A stretch of DNA of 64,000 bases from Sphingomonas_O antarctica (GCF_965137005.1 NZ_CBCRXM010000009.1:1-64000), one strand, 5' to 3'; shown: positions 17,745 through 25,198, counted from the stretch's first letter. Numbers and translations: made by a program. Notes: generated from the letters alone by a model not told the origin.

Positions 17745-19493
17745 ATGGTGGGAGAGCAAAGCGGCGCTGAAATTCTGATCCAGGCTCTGGTCGACCAGGG
17801 CGTGGATACGATTTTCGGCTATCCTGGCGGCGCGGTGCTGCCGATTTACGACGCGCTGTTTCAGGACGGGCGCATCCGCCACATCCTCGTCCGCCACGAA
17901 CAGGCCGCCACGCATGGCGCCGAGGGTTATGCCCGTTCGACCGGCAAGCCCGGCGTGGTTCTTGTCACCTCCGGCCCCGGCGCGACCAATGCGGTCACCG
18001 GCATCACCGACGCGCTGATGGACTCGATCCCGATGGTTGTGATCACCGGGCAGGTGCCGACGACGCTGATCGGCACCGACGCGTTTCAGGAAGCCGATAC
18101 CGTCGGCATCACGCGCCACTGCACCAAGCATAATTATCTGGTGAAGGACCCCGCGCGGCTCAGCGAGGTGGTCCACGAAGCCTTTTACATCGCCACCAGC
18201 GGCCGCCCCGGCCCGGTGGTGATCGACATTCCCAAGGACGTGCAGGTCGCCACCGCGACCTATGCGCGGCCCGAAAGCAACCGCCACCGCTCCTATCACC
18301 CGCAGGTCGATGGCGACCCCGCGTTGATCGCCCGCGCAGTCGAGATGATCGCGGCGGCCGAACGCCCGATCCTCTATACCGGCGGCGGGATCATCAACGC
18401 GGGTCCGGCGGCGAGCAAGATGCTGCGCGAACTCGCCGCGCTCACCGGCGCACCGGTGACCTCGACCCTCATGGGCCTCGGCGCCGTGCCAGCGGGCGAT
18501 CCGCAATTCCTCGGTATGCTTGGCATGCACGGCACGTACGAAGCCAATCTGGCGATGCACGATGCGGACCTCATCGTCTGCCTCGGCGCGCGCTTCGACG
18601 ATCGCGTGACGGGCCGCCTCGACGCGTTCTCCCCGGGCAGCCAGCGCATCCATGTCGATATCGACCGCAGTTCGATCGGCAAGATCGTCCGCACCGATCT
18701 CGGCATTGTCGGTGACGTCGGCAACGTGCTGCGCGACATGGTGGCGGTGTGGCGCGACCGCGGATTCAAGCCGCAGGATCTCGACGCCTGGTGGTCGCGC
18801 ATCGCCGGCTGGCGCGCGCGCGATTCGCTGGGCTTCGAGGCGCGCACCGACGAGATCATGCCGCAGGCCGCGGTCCGCGCGCTGTATGCGGCGACGAAAC
18901 ACCGCGCCCCGATCGTCACCACCGAAGTCGGCCAGCACCAGATGTGGGCGGCGCAACATTTCGGCTTCGACGCGCCCAACAAATGGCTGACCTCGGGTGG
19001 CCTTGGCACGATGGGCTACGGCCTGCCCGCGGCCATCGGCGCGCAGATCGGCAACCCCGACGAACTCGTCATCTGCATCGCCGGTGAAGCGTCGATCCAG
19101 ATGAACATCCAGGAACTGGCGACCGCCACCCAGTACAAGGCGCCGGTCAAGGTCTTCATCCTGAATAACGAATATATGGGAATGGTGCGCCAGTGGCAGG
19201 AACTGACCTACCAGTCGCGCTACGCCTCCAGCTACTCCGAAAGCCTGCCCGATTTCGTGCGGCTGGCCGAAGCCTATGGCTGGCTGGGGCTGCGGATCGA
19301 GGACCCGGCCGATCTCGACGCGGGCATCCAGCAGATGCTGGCGCATGACGGCCCGGTGATGGTCGATTGCCGCGTGTCGAAACTCGCCAACTGCTTCCCG
19401 ATGATCCCCTCGGGCGCGGCGCATACCGAAATGCTCCTCCATTCGGACGAAGTCGTCGGCGAGATGGAAGACGAAGCGAAGGCGCTGGTGTGA
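17745..19493 (+). CDS. ilvB: Acetolactate synthase large subunit
   Basis: Thiamine-diphosphate enzyme of 582 residues that makes acetolactate or acetohydroxybutyrate, the first common step to valine, isoleucine and leucine. The N-terminal domain has GYPGGAVLPIYDALF and the catalytic glutamate in RHEQAATHGAEGYARS. The FAD-binding middle has ARFDDRVTGRLDAF. The C-terminal TPP motif runs from IAGEASIQMNIQEL to NNEYMGMVRQWQE; the family's usual GDGS reads GEAS here. The start is ATG 17745, but the GTG one codon later has better spacing from GGAGG. The 4-TM gene starts inside its stop codon (TGATG). Confidence 0.96.
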   Translation: MVGEQSGAEILIQALVDQGVDTIFGYPGGAVLPIYDALFQDGRIRHILVRHEQAATHGAEGYARSTGKPGVVLVTSGPGATNAVTGITDALMDSIPMVVITGQVPTTLIGTDAFQEADTVGITRHCTKHNYLVKDPARLSEVVHEAFYIATSGRPGPVVIDIPKDVQVATATYARPESNRHRSYHPQVDGDPALIARAVEMIAAAERPILYTGGGIINAGPAASKMLRELAALTGAPVTSTLMGLGAVPAGDPQFLGMLGMHGTYEANLAMHDADLIVCLGARFDDRVTGRLDAFSPGSQRIHVDIDRSSIGKIVRTDLGIVGDVGNVLRDMVAVWRDRGFKPQDLDAWWSRIAGWRARDSLGFEARTDEIMPQAAVRALYAATKHRAPIVTTEVGQHQMWAAQHFGFDAPNKWLTSGGLGTMGYGLPAAIGAQIGNPDELVICIAGEASIQMNIQELATATQYKAPVKVFILNNEYMGMVRQWQELTYQSRYASSYSESLPDFVRLAEAYGWLGLRIEDPADLDAGIQQMLAHDGPVMVDCRVSKLANCFPMIPSGAAHTEMLLHSDEVVGEMEDEAKALV

Positions 19494-19855
19494 TGCGCGG
19501 CTGGTCCATCCTGTTCTGGGTCGCGGCGGCGTTCAACGTCATCATCGGTCTCGCACTGATGATTTTTCCCGGAGACGATATCGGGCACGACTTCGATCCC
19601 GGAACTTTGCCCGTGCGCGCAATGGGCTGGTTCATTGCCGTGTTCGGCGTCGGCTATGCGATGGTTGCAAACGCACCCGACCGGCACCACGGGATCGTCA
19701 AACTTGGTGTGATTGGGAAGTTGGGGTTTGTCGTGCTCATGCTCGCCGCATGGTCGTCGGCGGTGATCCCGACCAGTCAGTTCGTCACCTCATTACTCGA
19801 CCTGCCCTGGGCCGCCGCTTTCCTCATCTTCCTGCGCCGAGAGGCCCGCTCATGA
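19493..19855 (+). CDS. Four-helix membrane protein between ilvB and ilvN
   Basis: Protein of 120 residues, almost all hydrophobic. About four transmembrane segments are visible: WSILFWVAAAFNVIIGLALM, AMGWFIAVFGVGYAMVA, GVIGKLGFVVLMLAAW and a last one near LPWAAAFLIFL. It starts on the last base of the ilvB stop (TGATG) and its own stop overlaps the ilvN start (ATGA), so it is wedged tightly into the ilvB-ilvN unit. I do not recognise a functional family. Acetolactate synthase is a soluble enzyme, so a role for a membrane protein here is not obvious. Confidence 0.8.
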   Translation: MRGWSILFWVAAAFNVIIGLALMIFPGDDIGHDFDPGTLPVRAMGWFIAVFGVGYAMVANAPDRHHGIVKLGVIGKLGFVVLMLAAWSSAVIPTSQFVTSLLDLPWAAAFLIFLRREARS

Positions 19856-20367
19856 AAATCGCCTCAGGCCCCGTCGAGCGGCACACGCTCTCCGTCACCG
19901 TCGACAATGAATCGGGCGTCCTCGCGCGCATCGCGGGCATGTTTTCCGCGCGCGGCTATAATATCGAGAGCCTGACCGTCGCCGATATCAGCGACGACGA
20001 TGCGGTCAGCCGCATCACCATCGTCACCACCGGCCCGGCGCAAGTCATCGAACAGGTCGTGGCGCAGCTCGACCGGCTGGTGCCCGTCCACCGCGTCGTC
20101 GATCTGACGCTGGCGGGCGAGCATATCGAACGCGAACTCGCGCTGGTAAAAGTCGCGGGCAGCGGTGAAAATCGTATCGAGGCGCTCCGCCTGGCGGATG
20201 TTTTCCGCGCGAAGCCTGTCGATACGACGACGGGCAGCTTTGTGTTCGAGCTGACCGGCTCCAGTTCCAAGATCGACCGCTTCATTGCCCTGATGGGCGA
20301 AATCGGGCTGGTCGAGGTCGCCCGCACCGGCATCGTCGCGATGGCGCGGGGAAGAGAAGCTTTATAG
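19852..20367 (+). CDS. ilvN: Acetolactate synthase small (regulatory) subunit
   Basis: Regulatory subunit of 171 residues that activates IlvB and confers valine feedback inhibition. The N-terminal ACT domain is seen in RHTLSVTVDNESGVLARIAG and FSARGYNIESLTVA. The C-terminal ALS_ss_C region has VFRAKPVDTTTGSFVFELTG. Both length and order match the family. The ATG at 19852 overlaps the preceding stop by four bases. A palindromic repeat of 72 bases separates it from ilvC. Confidence 0.96.
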   Translation: MKIASGPVERHTLSVTVDNESGVLARIAGMFSARGYNIESLTVADISDDDAVSRITIVTTGPAQVIEQVVAQLDRLVPVHRVVDLTLAGEHIERELALVKVAGSGENRIEALRLADVFRAKPVDTTTGSFVFELTGSSSKIDRFIALMGEIGLVEVARTGIVAMARGREAL

Positions 20368-20373
20368 TTTGCC

Positions 20374-20445
20374 GTCGTCCCGGCGCCGGCCGGGACCGCT
20401 GGCGGCATGAGTATGAATAGCGGCCGCGGCCTTCGCCGGGGCGAC
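20374..20445. repeat. Palindromic inverted-pair element, 72 bases (family C), ilvN-ilvC gap
   Basis: Two inverted 27-base arms, GTCGTCCCGGCGCCGG... at the left and ...CTTCGCCGGGGCGAC at the right, each palindromic, with an 18-base spacer. The size and arms match the element inside gcvPB. It fills the gap before ilvC, ending 15 bases before the start codon, and is likely transcribed in the ilv mRNA. Confidence 0.85.
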
Positions 20446-20460
20446 GAGATGGGGAAACCA

Positions 20461-21480
20461 ATGCGCGTTTATTACGACCGTGATGCCGATTTGAACCTGA
20501 TCAAGGACAAGAAGATCGCCATCGTCGGCTATGGCTCGCAAGGCCATGCCCACGCGCAGAATTTGCGCGACAGCGGCGTCAAGGACGTGGCCATCGCCCT
20601 GCGCGAAGGCTCGGCGACCGCGAAAAAGGCGATCGACGCGGGCTTCGCGGTCAAATCGAACAAGGACGCGGCGGCCTGGGCCGACATCGTCATGATTCTC
20701 GCCCCTGACGAGCATCAGGCGGCGATTTATGCCGACGATCTCCACGCCAATCTGAAACAGGGCGCGACCATCGCCTTCGCGCACGGGCTCAACGTCCATT
20801 TCGGGCTGATCGAGCCGCGCGCCGACCTCGACGTGATCATGATCGCGCCCAAGGGTCCGGGCCACACGGTGCGCAGCGAATATGTCCGCGGCGGCGGCGT
20901 CCCCTGCCTGATCGCGATCGACAAGGATGCAAGCGGCAACGCGCACGACATTGCCCTCGCTTATGCCTCCGCCGTCGGCGGCGGGCGCAGCGGCATCATC
21001 GAAACCAACTTCCGCGAGGAATGTGAAACCGACCTGTTCGGTGAGCAGGCGGTGCTGTGCGGCGGCATCACGCACCTGATCCAGGCGGGTTTCGAAACGC
21101 TGGTCGAGGCGGGTTACGCGCCCGAAATGGCCTATTTCGAATGCCTCCACGAAACCAAGCTGATCGTCGACCTGCTCTACGAAGGCGGCATCGCCAACAT
21201 GCGTTATTCGATCAGCAACACCGCCGAATATGGCGACATCGTCACCGGCCCGCGCATCATCACCGACGAGACCAAGGCGGAAATGAAGCGCGTCCTCGCC
21301 GATATTCAGTCGGGCCGCTTCGTGAAGAACTTCGTGCTCGACAATCGCGCGGGTCAGCCCGAGCTGAAGGCGTCGCGCAAGACCGCAGCGGCGCATCCGA
21401 TCGAAAAGGTCGGCGCGGAACTGCGCGCGATGATGCCGTGGATCGGCGCGAACAAGCTGGTCGACAAGGCGAAGAACTAG
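20461..21480 (+). CDS. ilvC: Ketol-acid reductoisomerase
   Basis: NADPH- and Mg-dependent enzyme of 339 residues (short class I form) that isomerises and reduces acetolactate to dihydroxy-isovalerate. The Rossmann motif is AIVGYGSQGHAHAQNLRDSG near residue 20. Metal-binding acidic residues lie in ETNFREECETDLFGEQAVLCGG, and FECLHETKLIVDLLYEGG is in the C-terminal knot domain. I chose the ATG at 20461 (MRVYYDRDADLNLIKDK), preceded by GGGGA. Earlier in-frame ATGs fall inside the palindromic element and would add element-derived residues. Confidence 0.96.
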   Translation: MRVYYDRDADLNLIKDKKIAIVGYGSQGHAHAQNLRDSGVKDVAIALREGSATAKKAIDAGFAVKSNKDAAAWADIVMILAPDEHQAAIYADDLHANLKQGATIAFAHGLNVHFGLIEPRADLDVIMIAPKGPGHTVRSEYVRGGGVPCLIAIDKDASGNAHDIALAYASAVGGGRSGIIETNFREECETDLFGEQAVLCGGITHLIQAGFETLVEAGYAPEMAYFECLHETKLIVDLLYEGGIANMRYSISNTAEYGDIVTGPRIITDETKAEMKRVLADIQSGRFVKNFVLDNRAGQPELKASRKTAAAHPIEKVGAELRAMMPWIGANKLVDKAKN

Positions 21481-21504
21481 ATCGCTTTCGCGTCGGACGC
21501 GGGT

Positions 21505-21538
21505 ATCTTCACTACTATCGAACGATAGTGGTGAAGAT
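21505..21538 (+). terminator. Possible hairpin terminator after ilvC
   Basis: Stem ATCTTCACTACTATCG / CGATAGTGGTGAAGAT, 15 of 16 paired, with an AA loop, about 25 bases after the ilvC stop. There is no U-tract, so if it terminates it is not a classical intrinsic terminator. Confidence 0.4.
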
Positions 21539-21552
21539 GGTTAATTTCGAAT

Positions 21553-21591
21553 AAGCGTCCCCAAGGCGCAATCTGCGCCTTGGGGACGCTT
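21553..21591 (+). promoter_or_regulatory. Perfect 18-bp hairpin ending two bases before a start codon
   Basis: AAGCGTCCCCAAGGCGCA, loop ATC, then the exact inverse. The 3' arm contains GGGGA, the only plausible ribosome-binding site of the gene whose ATG is at 21593. It is strong enough to block initiation or to end the upstream transcript; no U-tract is present. Confidence 0.6.
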
Positions 21592-21592
21592 G

Positions 21593-22168
21593 ATGTTTCG
21601 TGCCGCTTTGCTCTCGATTATCGCGCTCGCCTGCGCCGTTCCTGCGCAAGCGGTCAACGTCACCGCGATCCGCGTCACCAACACCCAGGGTCTGCCGCTG
21701 CAAATCGCGGAGCTTCAGGCGTTTCAGGGGCTGATCAATGTCGCGCCGCGCGCCGTCGCAACCGCCTCGAGCGCGCTGTTCGGCTTCACCGGCCCGGACA
21801 AGGTCAATGACGGTCTCACCGACGGTCAGCCTTATGGCGGCGGCGTCTACATCTCGGACACCAGCGACCCGGCGCCGTATCTGCTGCTGACATTTTCGCG
21901 CACGTACAACATCACGCGCTTGCAGGTGTTCGGACGTGAAGACTGCTGCCAGAACCGCGACGTGTTCGACTTCGAATTCATCTACCACGGCGTCAGCACG
22001 CCGATGGGCACGATCGACGTCAGTGGGCAAGGGTTGGCCAACACCAACGCGATGCAATTCGCTGCCGCCGCAGTGCCCGAGCCGGCCCAATGGGCCTTGC
22101 TGATCGGCGGCTTCGCCTTGACCGGCGGCGCGATGCGCCGCCGTCGTTCGGCCGTCACTTACGCCTGA
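21593..22168 (+). CDS. PEPxxWA-CTERM protein with discoidin-like fold
   Basis: Exported protein of 191 residues. The signal peptide is MFRAALLSIIALACAVPAQA. The body resembles an F5/8 type C (discoidin-like) domain: VTAIRVTNTQG, an aspartate/glycine-rich loop and LTFSRTYNITRLQVFGREDC. The C-terminus is AVPEPAQWALLIGGFAL, followed by MRRRRSA. In the family such proteins are exported and processed by an exosortase. A perfect hairpin overlaps its ribosome-binding site. It is convergent with sodB, 12 bases apart. Confidence 0.82.
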   Translation: MFRAALLSIIALACAVPAQAVNVTAIRVTNTQGLPLQIAELQAFQGLINVAPRAVATASSALFGFTGPDKVNDGLTDGQPYGGGVYISDTSDPAPYLLLTFSRTYNITRLQVFGREDCCQNRDVFDFEFIYHGVSTPMGTIDVSGQGLANTNAMQFAAAAVPEPAQWALLIGGFALTGGAMRRRRSAVTYA

Positions 22169-22180
22169 CTTGAGGCGGAT

Positions 22181-22798
22181 TCAGCCGCCCGGCTGATCCG
22201 CGCGACCGGCGCCATTCCCGTCGAGATTTTGCGCGACAAAGTCCCAATCGACGATGTTGCCCAACACCGCCTCGATGAACTTCGGCCGCTCGTTGCGATA
22301 GTCGATATAATAAGCGTGTTCCCACACATCGAGCGTGAACAGCGGTAGCACCCCTTCGTGCGCGACCGGCGTGTCGGCATCGTGATAGCTGGTGATCTGC
22401 AGCTTGCCGCCGATCTCGACCAGCCACGCCCAACCACTGGCGAAATGCTTGGTCGCCTCGGCCGCGAAATCCTTCGCGAATTGATCGTAGCCGCCCAGAT
22501 CGCTGTCGATCCGCTTCGCAAGTTCGCCTGACGGCTTGCCACCCTTGGGCGACAGGCATTGCCAGAAGAAGCTGTGATTCCACAGCTGCGCCGAATTGTT
22601 GAACTGCGGCCCCTTGTCCGCCTGCTTGATGAACTCGAGCAGGCTCAGCCCATCCTTGCCGGTTTCCTTGGCCAGCCGGTTGGTCTCGTCGACATATTTC
22701 TTGTGATGCTTGCCGTGGTGGAATTCGAGTGTCTCGGCCGACATGTGCGGCGCCAGGGCATCCTTGGCATACGGCAATTCGGGGAGGGCGAAGGGCAA
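22181..22798 (-). CDS. sodB: Superoxide dismutase (Fe/Mn family, probably Fe)
   Basis: Dismutase of 205 residues. The metal ligands are visible: His in LEFHHGKHHKKYVD, His in WNHSFFWQCL, and Asp and His in LFTLDVWEHAYYIDYRN. The segment FNNSAQLWNHSFFW is of the iron type. It has no signal peptide, so it is cytoplasmic. The start follows AAAGGAG. It lies 28 bases downstream of pspF on the same strand, so pspF and sodB may share a transcript. Confidence 0.96.
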   Translation of the reverse strand: MPFALPELPYAKDALAPHMSAETLEFHHGKHHKKYVDETNRLAKETGKDGLSLLEFIKQADKGPQFNNSAQLWNHSFFWQCLSPKGGKPSGELAKRIDSDLGGYDQFAKDFAAEATKHFASGWAWLVEIGGKLQITSYHDADTPVAHEGVLPLFTLDVWEHAYYIDYRNERPKFIEAVLGNIVDWDFVAQNLDGNGAGRADQPGG

Positions 22799-22826
22799 TG
22801 GAAATCTCCTTTGTCCTCCGAACGCC

Positions 22827-23885
22827 CTAAGCGGCGCTTTTCTCCAACAATCCGTGACGTTTCAGCGCGTGGCGGAGCTGATCGTAGCTTAGCGACAGCG
22901 CCTTGGCGGCGGTGCGCTGGTTGTAGCGCGCGGATTGGAGCGCGTTTTCGAGGATAACACGCTCGTGCGCCATCATCTCGTCTTTAAGGGACGAAGCTGG
23001 ACCCCGGCTCGGGGGCCGGGGCGACGGAGCCTCACTCGCAATAACTGCGTCACCCCGGACTTGATCCGGGGTCCCGCTTTTTTCGGGCTTGTCCACCATA
23101 ACGGGCAACCACGGCGATGCGAACGGATCGAACTCGATCGCCCCGATCGGCTCCTCCCGCCGGTCCCAGCGATACACCGCGCGCTCGACGACGTTCCGCA
23201 ATTCGCGGATATTGCCCGGCCAGCCATAAGCCAGCAGCTGATCCTCCGCCTCGCGCGTGAAGCCGGGCCACGCATCCCATTCGAGCTCCGCCGCCATGCG
23301 TCGCCCGAAATGGTCGGCCAGCACCGCGACATCGCCCTCGCGCGCGCGCAGCGGCGGCAGTGTCACCACTTCGAATGCCAGCCGGTCGAGCAAATCGGCG
23401 CGAAACCGGCCCTGCTCGACCAGCCGCGGCAGATGTTCGTTGGTCGCGGCGACAATCCGCACATCGACGCGGATCGGCTTGTTGGCCCCGACGCGCGTCA
23501 CCTCGCCATATTCGACCGCGCGGAGAAGCCGCTCCTGCGCGCCCGAGCTCAGCGTCGCCAGCTCGTCGAGGAACAACGTCCCGCCATCGGCCTCCTCGAA
23601 CCGCCCCTGCCGCGCCTTGGTCGCGCCGGTGAACGCGCCAGCCTCATGCCCGAACAGCTCGGCCTCGATCAACGTCTCGGCCAGCGCCGCGCAGTTCATC
23701 GTCACCAGCGGCCCCGACCAGCGGTTCGACAGGCGGTGAAGCCGCGACGCGATCAGCTCCTTGCCGGTCCCGCGCTCGCCGATGACCAGCACCGGACGAT
23801 TGAGCGTCGCTGCGCGGCTCGCCAGCTCCAGACAGTCGAGAAACTCGCTCGACCGTCCGACAACCTGTTCAACCCGATCAGCCAT
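22827..23885 (-). CDS. pspF: Sigma-54 activator PspF with a palindromic-element insert
   Basis: Enhancer-binding activator of the phage-shock operon, 352 residues, with no N-terminal receiver domain, as in PspF. The AAA+ domain has Walker A GERGTGKE near residue 37, the sigma-54 contact loop GAFTGATKA, Walker B GGTLFLDE and the arginine-finger region. The C-terminal helix-turn-helix is NQRTAAKALSLSYDQLRHAL. Between the two, a linker of about 30 residues (from KSGTPDQVRGD to SRGPASSL) is encoded by a palindromic element and is unlike the family. It is divergent from the psp operon it should activate, which has a sigma-54 promoter in the shared gap. Confidence 0.93.
   Translation of the reverse strand: MADRVEQVVGRSSEFLDCLELASRAATLNRPVLVIGERGTGKELIASRLHRLSNRWSGPLVTMNCAALAETLIEAELFGHEAGAFTGATKARQGRFEEADGGTLFLDELATLSSGAQERLLRAVEYGEVTRVGANKPIRVDVRIVAATNEHLPRLVEQGRFRADLLDRLAFEVVTLPPLRAREGDVAVLADHFGRRMAAELEWDAWPGFTREAEDQLLAYGWPGNIRELRNVVERAVYRWDRREEPIGAIEFDPFASPWLPVMVDKPEKSGTPDQVRGDAVIASEAPSPRPPSRGPASSLKDEMMAHERVILENALQSARYNQRTAAKALSLSYDQLRHALKRHGLLEKSAA
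22996..23077. repeat. Palindromic inverted-pair element inside pspF (family D)
   Basis: Left arm GCTGGACCCCGGCTCGGGGG..., right arm CACCCCGGACTTGATCCGG..., inverted relative to each other and each palindromic. It is entirely within the pspF frame, in the linker between the AAA+ and DNA-binding domains, and leaves the frame open. The copy at 27084 belongs to the same family. Confidence 0.8.
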
Positions 23886-23893
23886 TCCCGATA

Positions 23894-23912
23894 GTTAGTA
23901 TATTTTACCAAC
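23894..23912. promoter_or_regulatory. Candidate PspF-binding dyad
   Basis: Imperfect dyad GTTAGTATATTTTACCAAC in the pspF/psp divergent gap, in an A/T-rich patch 60-80 bases upstream of the sigma-54 promoter, the usual place for an enhancer-binding activator. The assignment to PspF is by position only. Confidence 0.35.
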
Positions 23913-23974
23913 TGTTTGCAACACCTGAGTTGGCACGTCGTGAACAAACGTAGCAATTACAACAACTTATCAAT

Positions 23975-23990
23975 TGGCACGGTTCCTGCA
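23975..23990 (+). promoter_or_regulatory. Sigma-54 (-24/-12) promoter of the psp operon
   Basis: TGGCACGGTTCCTGCA matches the consensus TGGCACGN4TTGCA at all but one base. The GG and GC pairs are spaced 12 bases apart, as the family requires. Transcription would start near 24001, about 55 bases before the first small gene. The divergent pspF gene supplies the expected activator. Confidence 0.85.
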
Positions 23991-24055
23991 TTACCATTGG
24001 TATCCGCAGCAACGCGGAAACAAATTCAACGACTACCCCATTAAGGAGACTTCCA

Positions 24056-24199
24056 ATGACCACCAACAACAGCAACTTCCGCAACACCCTCACCGCCATC
24101 GTCGGCGCCGTCCTGATGTCGACGACCTGTCTTGCAGTGGCGGTCAGCCCTGCCCGCGCCGCCACCCCCACGGCGGCGTCGGTCCCCGCCAACAGCTAA
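24056..24199 (+). CDS. 47-residue secreted peptide, first gene of the psp operon
   Basis: Small protein of 47 residues, too short for usual gene calling, with an excellent AAGGAG ribosome-binding site. It starts MTTNNSNFRNTLTAIVGAVL and has a clear hydrophobic core and an ARAA-type signal-peptidase site near residue 35, which would leave a mature peptide of only about a dozen residues (TPTAASVPANS). It lies directly after the sigma-54 promoter and before pspA. No family is recognised. It may be a signal, a membrane-stress reporter or simply a leader; coding is supported by the RBS, frame and signal-peptide pattern. Confidence 0.6.
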   Translation: MTTNNSNFRNTLTAIVGAVLMSTTCLAVAVSPARAATPTAASVPANS

Positions 24200-24212
24200 G
24201 CGGCGGGGAATA

Positions 24213-24260
24213 CTTGCCGGGGTTGGGGAGGTGCTCCCCTCCCTCCCCGACCCCGGCAAG
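24213..24260 (+). promoter_or_regulatory. Long hairpin between the small secreted gene and pspA
   Basis: Arms CTTGCCGGGGTTGGGGAGG and CCTCCCCGACCCCGGCAAG pair over about 19 bases with one mismatch. The T residues that follow are not a U-tract. It may reduce read-through into pspA or stabilise the upstream mRNA. Confidence 0.5.
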
Positions 24261-24300
24261 CCTAGTTACAAAGCAAAGGATCAAGTCGATGGAGTTCAAC

Positions 24301-24969
24301 ATGAGCATCTTTTCCAGGGCGCGCGATATCTTCGCCGCCAACATGGGTGACCTGCTCGACCGCGCCGAAGATCCGTCGAAGATGATCCGCATGATCATCA
24401 TGGAGATGGAAGAAACGCTGGTCGAAGTCCGCGCCGGCGCCGCTCGCGTGATCGCCGACCAGAAGGAGCTGCGCCGCCATGTCGGCAAGCTGACCGCGCT
24501 GGAGGACAATTGGACCGACAAGGCCGAGCTCGCGCTGTCGAAGGACCGCGAAGACCTCGCCAAGGCGGCGCTGCAGGAAAAGCAGAAGGCGACCGACGCC
24601 CGCGAACGCCTCGAAGGCGAGATTGCCCGGCTGGGCGAGACGCTGGGCATCGCGGAGAAGGACATTTCCAAGCTCCAGACCAAGCTGACCGAAGCGCGCA
24701 CCCGCCAGTCGGCGATCCAGAGCCGCATCGATACGGCGAAGGGCCGGGTCCGGGCGTTCGAGGCTTATGCCGGCGAACGCGTCAAGGACGCCCTGTCGCG
24801 CTTCGATGTCCTGGAACGCGAAGCCGATCATGCCGAGGGCCAGGCCGATGCGCTGAACCTCGGTGGCCAGCCGAAGTCGCTCGACGAGGAAATCGCCGAA
24901 CTGAAATCATCCGACAAGGTCGATGCGGCGCTCGAAGCGCTCAAGGCCAAACTGAACAAGGGGCTTTGA
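24301..24969 (+). CDS. pspA: Phage shock protein A
   Basis: Peripheral inner-membrane protein of the ESCRT-III-like PspA/IM30 family, 222 residues, almost entirely alpha-helical coiled coil. It begins MSIFSRARDIFAANMGDLLD with an amphipathic helix. The motif EDPSKMIRMIIMEMEETLVE follows and long heptad-rich helices reach to about residue 180. It protects membrane integrity and in enterobacteria inhibits PspF. I chose ATG 24301 (GGAG seven bases upstream); an ATG four codons earlier is possible. The stop is followed immediately by pspB. Confidence 0.95.
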   Translation: MSIFSRARDIFAANMGDLLDRAEDPSKMIRMIIMEMEETLVEVRAGAARVIADQKELRRHVGKLTALEDNWTDKAELALSKDREDLAKAALQEKQKATDARERLEGEIARLGETLGIAEKDISKLQTKLTEARTRQSAIQSRIDTAKGRVRAFEAYAGERVKDALSRFDVLEREADHAEGQADALNLGGQPKSLDEEIAELKSSDKVDAALEALKAKLNKGL

Positions 24970-24970
24970 T

Positions 24971-25198
24971 ATGGAAGACGTCATGATGGCGGTCACCGTC
25001 GTGCCGGTGTTATTCATCGGACTGCCGTGGCTGATCCTGCACTACATCACCAAGTGGAAACAGGGAAAAACCCTGCCCCGCGAAGACGAAGCGCTGCTCG
25101 GTGAGATGCATGAAACCGCCCGCCGTCTCGAAGACCGCGTGATCACCATCGAACGCATCATGGCCGCCGAAAATCCCAACTGGAAATCCGGCCTCTAA
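24971..25198 (+). CDS. pspB: Phage shock protein B
   Basis: Small inner-membrane protein of 75 residues. One N-terminal transmembrane helix (VVPVLFIGLPWLILHYI) is followed by the conserved segment TKWKQGKTLPREDEALL and an amphipathic helix, ARRLEDRVITIERIMA, that ends AENPNWKSGL. PspB and PspC sense membrane stress and relieve PspA inhibition of PspF in enterobacteria. It starts one base after the pspA stop. The tail motif RLEDRVxxIERI recurs in five genes downstream. Confidence 0.93.
   Translation: MEDVMMAVTVVPVLFIGLPWLILHYITKWKQGKTLPREDEALLGEMHETARRLEDRVITIERIMAAENPNWKSGL

Noticed and set aside
17559..19442. Minus-strand frame of 627 codons antisense to ilvB
   Set aside because: A His/Asp/Arg-rich shadow; ilvB with all its motifs is on the plus strand.
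20407..20460. Earlier ATG giving IlvC an 18-residue extension
   Set aside because: Those codons are inside the palindromic element; the normal IlvC start at 20461 has its own GGGGA.
23974..24300. N-terminal extension of pspA back to the sigma-54 promoter
   Set aside because: The extra residues are out of phase with the small secreted gene and unlike PspA; the family begins MSIFSRA.
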